From Candidatus Hydrogenedentota bacterium (lineage in GTDB: Bacteria; Hydrogenedentota; Hydrogenedentia; Hydrogenedentales; SLHB01), in contig JAJDAB010000148.1 of the NCBI GenBank assembly GCA_029262095.1, positions 1 through 5,842 of the forward strand: a DNA stretch of 5,842 bases. The letters are read 5' to 3'. Under the pieces are notes generated by a model that saw only the letters and a program-made list of their open reading frames with translations, was not told the DNA's origin and ran no database searches. Shown here in pieces: positions 1 to 5,842 of this stretch (position 1 is its first letter; every line of letters starts with the position of its first letter). Made by a program: the position numbers and the translations under genes.

Positions 1-972
1 AGTGAACGCACCGAGAATGTCGACATGGCTGCGCTGTTGGCATTGGTGCAAGTCCCCGGCGCTGGCAACCGAGTTGCGCGGTCGGCGCTTCTCGCGGCGC
101 GTCAATTGCAATGTAGTCTCGATACGCTGATGGCGATGGAACCGCGAGCGCTCTTGGAATCGTTGCCGCCGGGTGATCACCATGCATTGGTGCAAGCCTT
201 TGCGCAATGCAATGACCAACATCGCGAATCGGCGCAACGGCTATTGGCACGATGCACGAAGGCTGGGGTGAGTGCAGTCGCGCTGGGCGATCAACGATAT
301 CCCGTTGCTGTACGCGAGTGCTTGGGTGATCGTGCTCCTGCATTGTTGTTGTTCATTGGAAATCTTGCCTTACTCGATCAATCGGGGATTGCGGTCGTTG
401 GCGCTCGAGAGGTGAGCAAGAATGGACAAACGCTCGCGCGCGCATGCGGCAGGGCTGTTGCCCAATCGGCGCGCGCACTGGTAAGCGGTGGCGCAAAAGG
501 CGTCGACGATTCGGCGCAACGCGGCGCGGCGGACGCCGGTGGCAGCATGGTTGTAGTCCTTGCGCAAGGACTGCTTACGTATCGCGGTGCACCGTACATT
601 CGCGATGTATTGCGAGAAGGGCGCGTGCTATTGATGTCGGCTTGTATCCCGGATTCGCCGTGGAAGCAGCACGCCGCAGTGGAGCGGAACGATATTATCG
701 CTGCGTTATCTGAGGTGGTCTGTGTCATCGAGCCGAAGAAAACCGGCGGGAGTATTCGCACCGGGCGCACTGGTATCGAGTTCGGACGGCGCGTATTGGT
801 GAACTGTACATCAGATTCCGGGCAGGGTTGTGTCGATCTAATGCGCGCGGGGGCGAGTCCGCTTTGCGAAGTCGATGGAACATTGGCGGACGGTGCGCTT
901 GAGAAAGTCTTGGCAGCGAAGCGAAGTGCAAAAACGGAACAGGGCTCGCTACCGGGGATGGATCAGATTTAA
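1..972 (+). CDS. dprA: DprA/Smf-family DNA-processing protein, diverged, probably 5' partial
   Basis: DprA binds incoming single-stranded DNA in the cytoplasm and loads RecA during natural transformation; some relatives act in defence. Numbering from the ATG at 25 (315 residues), residues 1-60 look like the helical N-terminal domain. A Rossmann-like core follows: GDQRYP (88-93), GNLALL (112-117), VVGAREVSKNG (124-134), SGGAKGVD (154-161, canonical SGLARGID), RNDIIAALS (221-229, canonical RNRIISGLS), TGGSIRTG (240-247, canonical SGSLITA) and GRRVLV (254-259). The stop is TAA. The protein ends soon after this core, so the C-terminal winged-helix domain of longer DprA proteins is absent, as in some short family members. 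The frame is open to base 1 (SERTENVD before the Met), and the first Met abuts the N-terminal domain without a clear Shine-Dalgarno, so the true start probably lies just outside the window. Family is fairly certain; a role in competence rather than defence is not shown. Confidence 0.85.
   Translation, partial: SERTENVDMAALLALVQVPGAGNRVARSALLAARQLQCSLDTLMAMEPRALLESLPPGDHHALVQAFAQCNDQHRESAQRLLARCTKAGVSAVALGDQRYPVAVRECLGDRAPALLLFIGNLALLDQSGIAVVGAREVSKNGQTLARACGRAVAQSARALVSGGAKGVDDSAQRGAADAGGSMVVVLAQGLLTYRGAPYIRDVLREGRVLLMSACIPDSPWKQHAAVERNDIIAALSEVVCVIEPKKTGGSIRTGRTGIEFGRRVLVNCTSDSGQGCVDLMRAGASPLCEVDGTLADGALEKVLAAKRSAKTEQGSLPGMDQI
555..572. repeat. Perfect 18-bp palindrome inside dprA
   Basis: AGTCCTTGCGCAAGGACT reads identically on both strands, with 9-base arms and no spacer. 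It lies in the codons for residues 177-183 (VVLAQGL) of the DprA Rossmann core. No T-tract follows on either strand, so it does not look like an intrinsic terminator. The conserved hydrophobic strand and glycine it encodes may explain it. Any binding role is speculation. Confidence 0.6.
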
Positions 973-1084
973 CAAAGATCGCACGCTTGGACGTCTGGAG
1001 ATTCATCCCAATCGACTTTCCGAAGCGGCACCATCATCAAGAACCTCGCAACAATGAGGACGGGGTACATCGCGGTGTGCGGCC

Positions 1085-1996
1085 CTATTTGGACAGTGCG
1101 CGAAAGTGAGCGACGCTGGATTCGCCAAGCGCTGCAAGGTGGTAGCCGCCTTCGAGGATGGATACGATGCGCCCGTTCGCGCAGGGCAATACGAGACGCG
1201 TCATTTCGGCGTACGTTTCCGTTTCGAGCAATTGTGCGCTTAATGGGTCTAGACGGTGCGCATCAAACCCGCAGGAGATGAGCAGAAAATCGGGATCGAA
1301 GCGTTCGAATTCCGGCAAGATTTTATTGGTAATCGCGTCCAGCCACTCATTGGCTTCCGTACTTGCGGCCATTTGGATGTTTAGGTTGGTATTATTCAGG
1401 CCGCGCTCGTTTGGAAAGCCGGTACCGGGGTAATGCGGGTGTTGGTGCAGGCTTGCGTAGTAGACGCTGTCGTCGTCGTAGAAGGTGTGCTGCGTACCGT
1501 TACCGTGATGCACGTCCCAATCGAGAATGGCGACCTTCTTGATACCGGCCTCGGCTTGCATCCATCGCGCTGCGATGGCGACGTTGTTAAACAAACAAAA
1601 CCCCATAGCGCGATCGCTTTCGGCGTGATGACCCGGTGGGCGCATCGCGGAAAAGGCGCGTTGATATTCGCCGTTGAGTACTGCCTTACACGATTCGATT
1701 GCGCCGCCGGCGCCGATGAGTGCGGCGTCCCACGAGGCTTTCACCATTGACGTATCGGGATCGGGGTAGGGCAGTCCTTCAGCGCAAGTCTTTTCGATCG
1801 TGTTGACGTGATCGGCGGTATGAACGCGAAGCAGATCGGCTCGGGTTGCGGGTTTGTTGTTGATCCTCGGCGGATCGAGATCCGCCGAGTGGAATGCGTC
1901 GGCAATCGCGTCGATACGTTCAGGACGTTCGGGATGGCCCGGTGGCGTGGTGTGTTGCAGACCGAGCGTGCTAAATGCGAACGCCGCAGTGCTCAT
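1085..1996 (-). CDS. Histone-deacetylase-family (class II, AcuC/HDAC-like) zinc deacetylase
   Basis: Predicted cytoplasmic zinc hydrolase of 303 residues that removes acetyl groups from lysine side chains or acetylated amines. The full class II motif set is present: HPERPERI (21-28), RPPGHHAE (119-126) with the catalytic His123-His124 pair, GFCLFNN (132-138), LDWDVHHGNG (158-167) with zinc ligands Asp161 and His163, GFDAHRLDPL (243-252) with zinc ligand Asp245, and EGGYH (282-286) with transition-state Tyr285. The enzyme should be active. After GFDAHRLDP comes Leu252, where HDAC10-type polyamine deacetylases carry a gatekeeper Glu, so a lysine-type substrate is more likely than acetylpolyamine. 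I chose the ATG at 1996 because family similarity begins there. The frame stays open for 112 more codons, but these lie within gltA and have no family likeness. The start follows the gltA stop by 14 bases and has no clear Shine-Dalgarno, suggesting operon transcription and translational coupling. Stop is TAG. Confidence 0.93.
   Translation of the reverse strand: MSTAAFAFSTLGLQHTTPPGHPERPERIDAIADAFHSADLDPPRINNKPATRADLLRVHTADHVNTIEKTCAEGLPYPDPDTSMVKASWDAALIGAGGAIESCKAVLNGEYQRAFSAMRPPGHHAESDRAMGFCLFNNVAIAARWMQAEAGIKKVAILDWDVHHGNGTQHTFYDDDSVYYASLHQHPHYPGTGFPNERGLNNTNLNIQMAASTEANEWLDAITNKILPEFERFDPDFLLISCGFDAHRLDPLSAQLLETETYAEMTRLVLPCANGRIVSILEGGYHLAALGESSVAHFRALSK
1866..1889. repeat. Inverted repeat with 11-bp arms inside the deacetylase gene
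   Basis: CTCGGCGGATC at 1866-1876 is followed after two bases (GA) by its exact reverse complement at 1879-1889. In the minus-strand mRNA this would form a GC-rich stem of about 10 bp with the tetraloop CUCG, at codons 36-44 (HSADLDPPR) of the deacetylase. No U-tract follows on either strand, so it is not a standard terminator. It could slow early translation or be a chance product of the codons. Confidence 0.65.
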
Positions 1997-2010
1997 AGAA
2001 TGTGGTGGGA

Positions 2011-3288
2011 TTAGCCCCGGTCCGCAACCGGAACGTAGGGACGGGCCTGATACCCTGTGTAAATTTGGCGCGGACGGTGGATGCGCGATCCCTCGTCCCG
2101 AAGTTCTTTCCAATGGGCGAGCCAGCCCGGCATACGGCCAAGGGCAAACATCACGGTGAACATGTCGGTCGGAATACCCATCGCGCGATAGACGATTCCG
2201 CTGTAGAAGTCGACGTTGGGATAGAGCTTGCGTTTCACAAAAAAGTCGTCGTCCAGCGCGATTTTTTCGAGCTTGCGCGCGATATCCAGCAGCGGATCTT
2301 CGATACCAAGTTCGCCAAGCACTTCGTCGCATGCTTTTTTCATGATTGTGGCGCGCGGGTCGAAGTTCTTGTACACCCGGTGGCCGAAGCCCATAAGGCG
2401 CACACCGGATTCTTTATCTTTTACCAATTCCATGTGTTTGGTGCAGTCGCCGCCGTTCGCCTGAATCTGTTCCAGCATTTCCAGCACGGCTTGATTCGCG
2501 CCGCCATGGAGCGGACCCCATAAACCACAAATGCCGCCGGCCATCGACGCAAAAATATTGGCTTGGCTGCTACCGACCATGCGCACGGTCGACGTGCTGC
2601 AATTCTGTTCATGGTCCGCGTGTACGATGAGCAACATGTCGAGCGCATGCTCAAGTACTTTCGATGGTTTGTACTCTTTTCCACTTTCAGCATGGGATAA
2701 CCGAAGGAAATTGGCGGCATACGATACGGATGGGTCGATTTCGGGGAGAGGCCCCAAGCCTTTCTGTTTGCGATAGGACAATGCCGCGATACTCATCGCG
2801 CGGCCCATGAGGCCGGCCACCACGCCATCTAAGTCCGCATCGGGATCGGCGTCGGGATAAAATGTTGAGAGCGCAGCCATCATAGCGGCGAGGATGCCCA
2901 TCGGGTGCCCATCCTTTGGGAACGCATCGATCATGGTGACCATTTCTTTGGGCAAATCATTATTCGCAGCGAGGGCGGATGTGAACGATTTCAGGGTCGA
3001 TTCAGTCGGCAATTCGCCGTGGATGAGTAGATGGGATACTTCCTCGAAACTGGCGTCTGCGCTCAATTCGTCGATGGCGATGCCTCGATACCGGAGAATG
3101 CCCTTTTCGCCATCGACAAACGTGATGGCGCTCCGGCAAGAGCCCGTGTTTCCATATCCCGGGTCGAGTGTGATCGCGCCTGAACTGCCGCGCAACTTTG
3201 CGATGTCGATGCCGACTTCGCCCTCTTCCCCTACCAGCGTGGGCAGTTCGAACTCATTTCCATTGAGTGTAAGTCGTGCGGAATTCAT
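2011..3288 (-). CDS. gltA: Citrate synthase (type II, GltA-like)
   Basis: Condenses acetyl-CoA with oxaloacetate to citrate, the entry step of the TCA cycle, in the cytoplasm. The 425-residue length matches the bacterial GltA family (E. coli about 427). Catalytic residues are in place: His261 in GPLHGGANQA, His303 in MGFGHRVYKN and Asp360 in YPNVDFYSG, corresponding to E. coli His264, His305 and Asp362. Other family blocks are HADHEQN (223-229) with STSTVR, and RPRQIYTG (405-412). The short N-terminal beta-rich segment (residues 1-50, LTLNG...LDPGYGNTGSC) is the extra domain of the larger GltA type, many of which are hexameric and NADH-inhibited; whether this one is cannot be read by eye. The ATG at 3288 gives the family N-terminus and has AGGA 10 bases upstream. 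Stop is TAA. It is the first gene of a probable two-gene unit with the deacetylase and is divergent from nhaA. No convincing promoter of its own was recognised. Confidence 0.98.
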   Translation of the reverse strand: MNSARLTLNGNEFELPTLVGEEGEVGIDIAKLRGSSGAITLDPGYGNTGSCRSAITFVDGEKGILRYRGIAIDELSADASFEEVSHLLIHGELPTESTLKSFTSALAANNDLPKEMVTMIDAFPKDGHPMGILAAMMAALSTFYPDADPDADLDGVVAGLMGRAMSIAALSYRKQKGLGPLPEIDPSVSYAANFLRLSHAESGKEYKPSKVLEHALDMLLIVHADHEQNCSTSTVRMVGSSQANIFASMAGGICGLWGPLHGGANQAVLEMLEQIQANGGDCTKHMELVKDKESGVRLMGFGHRVYKNFDPRATIMKKACDEVLGELGIEDPLLDIARKLEKIALDDDFFVKRKLYPNVDFYSGIVYRAMGIPTDMFTVMFALGRMPGWLAHWKELRDEGSRIHRPRQIYTGYQARPYVPVADRG

Positions 3289-3298
3289 CGGTTCACAA

Positions 3299-3302
3299 TC
3301 CT
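3299..3302 (-). promoter_or_regulatory. Shine-Dalgarno of gltA
   Basis: The minus strand reads AGGA here, 10 bases before the gltA ATG. The spacing is a little long but workable, and it supports the start at 3288. Confidence 0.5.
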
Positions 3303-3368
3303 GTTAATATCTTCGTCTATGCTACAAAATACAACCTACATGCGACCAAAATCGGCGGGGAATGGCAC

Positions 3369-3388
3369 GTTTGGCCGCGAAACCAAAC
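3369..3388. repeat. Short inverted repeat in the gltA-nhaA intergenic region
   Basis: GTTTGG (3369-3374) and CCAAAC (3383-3388) are exact reverse complements separated by 8 bases. The repeat sits roughly 80 bases upstream of the gltA start and about 110 bases upstream of the nhaA promoter. Arms of 6 bases are expected by chance in a region this size, so an operator role is only a possibility. The rest of 3289-3527 shows nothing else I recognise apart from the nhaA promoter and the two ribosome binding sites. Confidence 0.25.
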
Positions 3389-3478
3389 CTCAACTATATC
3401 GGTCAACGCGGCGTGAGGCAAGCTGAGTCCCCGGGTCACGCGTCTTGAGGATGTCGCGTCGTCTGCGGTATACATTTC

Positions 3479-3506
3479 TTGTAATGAACGCAATGTCCGC
3501 TAGAAT
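3479..3506 (+). promoter_or_regulatory. Sigma70-like promoter of nhaA
   Basis: TTGTAA (3479-3484, 4 of 6 matches to TTGACA) and TAGAAT (3501-3506, 5 of 6 matches to TATAAT) are separated by 16 bases. Transcription would begin near 3513, giving a leader of about 15 bases that still contains the Shine-Dalgarno. No nearby gene for an NhaR-type regulator is present. Confidence 0.55.
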
Positions 3507-3516
3507 TGGGCTCCAT

Positions 3517-3520
3517 AGGA
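3517..3520 (+). promoter_or_regulatory. Shine-Dalgarno of nhaA
   Basis: AGGA lies 7 bases before the ATG at 3528, an ideal distance. It favours this start over the out-of-frame ATG at 3524, which is only 3 bases from the site and runs into a stop after three codons. Confidence 0.65.
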
Positions 3521-3527
3521 AAAATGA

Positions 3528-4916
3528 ATGAGTGAATCGGGGGCAAAACCGCCACCCAACGAAGCAGCACCGCCTCCCCTGGAGTATTCGTCTCCGCTGG
3601 CCAGCTTTTTCAAACAGGATGCGGTTGCCGCGGGATTGTTGCTCGGCTCGGCGTTGGCTGCGTTGGTTATTGCCAATAGCCAGTGGGGCGACGAATACCA
3701 TCATTTCCTTGAGTCGTACGTCACCATCGGATTTGGCGAGCACTCGTCCAAGATAACGCTTCATCACCTCATCAACGACGGCCTGATGGCGATCTTCTTT
3801 TTTCTCGTCGGGCTCGAAATCAAGCGCGAAATATTGGTCGGAGAATTGGCCACCGTTCGTAAAGCGTTGTTGCCCGCGATAGCGGCAGTCGGGGGAATGG
3901 TGGTTCCTGCGTTGATGTACACGGCGTTTAACTATGGCCGGGAAACTTCGATCGGTTGGGGCATTCCGATGGCAACGGACATCGCGTTTGCGATGGGCGT
4001 AATGGCGTTGTTGGGGAAGAAAGTGCCGCCGTCATTGGGCGTGTTTCTCGTGGCATTGGCGATCGTGGATGACTTAGGCGCGGTATTGATCATCGCGTTA
4101 TTCTATTCCGATGGACTGGACGTTGTCCCGCTTTGGACTGGCGCGGGACTGATCGCTGTTTCATACGGGATGAGTCGATTGGGCGTCAGAAGCGCGATTC
4201 CCTATGTCGTCCTGTTCATCATTGTGTGGCTGGCCTTTTTGCAATCCGGCGTACATGCCACGATCGCGGGCGTGTTGCTGGCGTTCACAATTCCACCGGA
4301 CGCGCGGTACGAGACGCCGCACTTTTTCGGGCGCATGTCGGTGCTGCTCTATCGATTCTCGGATTCGGAGGATTACAAAGATCCGCTGATGGTAAACGCA
4401 CGGCAACAACAAATCGTGCGATCGATTCTTACCGAGTGCCATCATGTGGAAGCACCGCTGCAACGAATCGAGCATTCGCTACATCCGTTTAGCGTGTTCG
4501 TAATCATGCCGATCTTTGCGTTCGCGAATGCGGGCACCCATATCGAATTTGGCGAAGTCGGACATTTGCTCACCGAACGCGTCGCACTCGGCGTAATGGC
4601 CGGTTTGCTGGTCGGCAAAGTTGGCGGCGTATGGCTCGCGACGTATCTAAGTGTGAAATTGAAGATCACTGAGATGCCAACCGATGCGAATTGGGGTCAC
4701 GTTGCCGGCGTCGGTTTGCTCGCCGGTATCGGATTTACGATGTCGCTGTTCATCAACGAGTTGGCGTTCAAGGGCTTACCGGATTCGGACCCGTATGTGA
4801 CGGAAGCCAAATTGGGCGTATTCCTCGCCAGTATCGTTGCGGGCGTTGCGGGATCAATCGTGTTGCGAATGTCGAGTAAGGGTAAGACGTTTGAGGGTGG
4901 CGGTCGCGCGCACTAG
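3528..4916 (+). CDS. nhaA: Na+/H+ antiporter NhaA
   Basis: Inner-membrane antiporter that expels Na+ (or Li+) in exchange for protons, supporting pH and salt tolerance. It has 462 residues against 388 in E. coli NhaA. Family motifs in order: GLMAIFFFLVGLEIKRE (85-101), GIPMATDIAFAMG (145-157) with Asp151 (E. coli Asp133), LAIVDDLGAVLIIALFYS (177-194) with the ion-binding pair Asp181-Asp182 (E. coli Asp163-Asp164), SGVHATIAG (240-248) with His243, MPIFAFANAG (327-336), GKVGG (363-367) with Lys364 matching E. coli Lys300, and GIGFTMSLFI (400-409). All key residues are kept, so it should be functional. The extra length comes from a proline-rich hydrophilic N-terminus (about 1-25) and an enlarged cytoplasmic loop at about 256-320 between the HATIAG and FANAG helices. 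It is transcribed away from gltA, with its own promoter and Shine-Dalgarno. Stop is TAG, 12 bases before the end of the convergent gene. Confidence 0.97.
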   Translation: MSESGAKPPPNEAAPPPLEYSSPLASFFKQDAVAAGLLLGSALAALVIANSQWGDEYHHFLESYVTIGFGEHSSKITLHHLINDGLMAIFFFLVGLEIKREILVGELATVRKALLPAIAAVGGMVVPALMYTAFNYGRETSIGWGIPMATDIAFAMGVMALLGKKVPPSLGVFLVALAIVDDLGAVLIIALFYSDGLDVVPLWTGAGLIAVSYGMSRLGVRSAIPYVVLFIIVWLAFLQSGVHATIAGVLLAFTIPPDARYETPHFFGRMSVLLYRFSDSEDYKDPLMVNARQQQIVRSILTECHHVEAPLQRIEHSLHPFSVFVIMPIFAFANAGTHIEFGEVGHLLTERVALGVMAGLLVGKVGGVWLATYLSVKLKITEMPTDANWGHVAGVGLLAGIGFTMSLFINELAFKGLPDSDPYVTEAKLGVFLASIVAGVAGSIVLRMSSKGKTFEGGGRAH

Positions 4917-4928
4917 GTATCAAAGCAC

Positions 4929-5842
4929 TCACTTCCTCTCCGCGTTGCGTAATGCTGTCGAATTCAAGTCGTAGATCAGGACCTTTCTGACACGATTCCG
5001 ATCCAGCGTACGTACCCATTTGAGATTCTCGATCGTATCGCCATGGGATGGGAGCGCTTCCGTTTCGATGAAGATGCGCCCAAAGTCATGGTAAAGAGTG
5101 TGAATCGGAACCGCATTCTCGTTTAGCGCGATGGGCTCATCTGGGTACCGTTGGTCGTAGAGCTCTTGCCAGTCGTTCACAAACCAACGGGGCGGCGATT
5201 CATTGTGGCCGAGAAAACGGTAGAGATTTCCCCCTTCGAGATTCGCCTCGATCAAATAGGACCGGACGGTCGATGACCACGCGGCACAGAGCCGAGGATC
5301 TTCTTGTTGATTCGTGAACGCAATCACTTCGGGGAACGTGGATCGCACTGCCCGCACATCTCGAAGCGATACGGCGTTGGAAATGAGCGCTATCACAACC
5401 GCGACGGCGATCACCGCGCGCCGAATCTGCTGACCGCCGTGTTCGGTCGACCACGCATGCGAAACAGCCGCACCAAATACCGCGGCGAAAAACGGGAGCG
5501 CGTACACAAACATCCGGGCGCCCTGCATGGTCTTCAACGAGAAAATGAGAAATGGGACCAAAAAGGCAATTCCAAAGTAGACGCGTGCGTTGCTGCTTAT
5601 GGCGTTCTCATTCCGGTTTGAACCGCGTTGGACTGCTGCGATACCACCAACTATCAGAATCGCAGCGACGGACATCGTGCCCCATCCGCCGTGGAACAAG
5701 TTGAAGAAATACGGAAACAACACTAAACCCGCAATGTTGAACGGTTCGGCGGTCTGGCCGGTGAGCCGCGGCCAGAGCACTTCGAAAAAAGTGGCTTGCG
5801 GATAGACGAGTCCCTGCGAACGGAATAGAAGAATCATTGGAT
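4929..5842 (-). CDS. C-terminal part of a multi-pass membrane protein, possibly GT-C/family-39-type glycosyltransferase
   Basis: The frame is open to the window edge, and the first in-window Met (base 5837) lies within a run that looks like the middle of a protein, so the N-terminus is missing. Numbering from that Met (302 residues), hydrophobic segments fall at about 34-49, 53-69, 86-101, 108-128 and 141-157. A soluble tail of about 145 residues follows (158-302), rich in charged and aromatic residues. The sequence KTMQGARMFVYALPFFAAVF (102-121) resembles the R-x-x-x-x-x-LPF segment near the end of the membrane domain in ArnT/PMT-like glycosyltransferases, which use lipid-linked sugars in the membrane. 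This is the only basis for the functional guess. The catalytic region of such enzymes lies in the first extracytoplasmic loop, outside this window, so activity cannot be judged. The tail carries no motif I recognise. Stop is TGA. The coding call is firm; the function is not. Confidence 0.75.
   Translation of the reverse strand, partial: PMILLFRSQGLVYPQATFFEVLWPRLTGQTAEPFNIAGLVLFPYFFNLFHGGWGTMSVAAILIVGGIAAVQRGSNRNENAISSNARVYFGIAFLVPFLIFSLKTMQGARMFVYALPFFAAVFGAAVSHAWSTEHGGQQIRRAVIAVAVVIALISNAVSLRDVRAVRSTFPEVIAFTNQQEDPRLCAAWSSTVRSYLIEANLEGGNLYRFLGHNESPPRWFVNDWQELYDQRYPDEPIALNENAVPIHTLYHDFGRIFIETEALPSHGDTIENLKWVRTLDRNRVRKVLIYDLNSTALRNAERK

Noticed and set aside
378..770. 130-codon open frame antisense to dprA
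   Set aside because: Its composition is that of a mirror frame (many Ser, Pro, Arg, Thr), and the plus-strand frame carries the DprA motifs.
973..1084. Possible bidirectional terminator between dprA and the deacetylase (CCTC...GAGG near 1045-1060)
   Set aside because: The stem is only 4 bp and no T-tract follows on either strand.
2017..2031. Small hairpin CCGGT-N5-ACCGG at the end of gltA
   Set aside because: Arms of 5 bp with no U-tract are within chance expectation; it overlaps the last gltA codons.
1997..2332. N-terminal extension of the deacetylase frame by 112 codons
   Set aside because: It overlaps gltA in another frame, has an arginine-rich shadow-like composition and no family similarity; the motif-bearing protein starts at the ATG at 1996.
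2002..2523. 173-codon open frame antisense to gltA
   Set aside because: It lies entirely opposite strongly conserved citrate synthase codons, has no recognisable domain and no ribosome binding site; a codon-bias shadow.
3289..3420. Promoter for gltA on the minus strand
   Set aside because: Combinations such as TTGTAT-17-GATATT match poorly and would place the transcription start on top of the Shine-Dalgarno, so none was called.
3524..3535. Tiny frame ATG-AAT-GAG-TGA overlapping the nhaA start
   Set aside because: Its ATG is only 3 bases from the Shine-Dalgarno, too close for efficient use, and a 3-codon frame is easily produced by chance.

Overview
The window holds five protein genes, all but the two at the edges complete. 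It looks like a chromosomal segment from a free-living Gram-negative-type bacterium of moderate GC content (mid-50s % by eye). The citrate synthase has wording (for example ITLDPGYGNTGSC near the N-terminus and RPRQIYTG near the C-terminus) that I associate with PVC/FCB-like or Hydrogenedentes-like environmental lineages. That placement is an impression from memory, not a tested assignment. I see no tRNA, rRNA, CRISPR array, insertion sequence or attachment site.

Layout from left to right. (1) Positions 1-972, plus strand: a DprA/Smf-family DNA-processing protein with diverged motifs and no C-terminal winged-helix domain, probably cut at its 5' end by the window edge. (2) A gap of about 110 bases between convergent genes, with no convincing terminator. 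(3) Positions 1085-1996, minus strand: a zinc-dependent histone-deacetylase-family (class II, AcuC/HDAC-like) deacetylase. (4) Positions 2011-3288, minus strand: citrate synthase (gltA). It lies 14 bases upstream of the deacetylase on the same strand, so the two are probably co-transcribed. (5) A divergent intergenic region, 3289-3527, with a recognisable sigma70-like promoter and Shine-Dalgarno for the next gene. (6) Positions 3528-4916, plus strand: an NhaA Na+/H+ antiporter with an enlarged cytoplasmic loop. (7) After only 12 bases, positions 4929-5842, minus strand: the C-terminal part of a multi-pass membrane protein, possibly a GT-C/family-39-type glycosyltransferase, whose N-terminus is outside the window.

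The genes are mostly housekeeping. The only pairing that suggests a functional link is gltA with the deacetylase: one consumes acetyl-CoA at entry to the TCA cycle, and the other belongs to a family that removes acetyl groups from lysines or small amines. NhaA exchanges protons and sodium independently of these. No undescribed system is visible as such. The points most worth a second look are the diverged short DprA, the gltA-deacetylase pair, and two near-perfect intragenic palindromes, one in dprA and one in the deacetylase gene.
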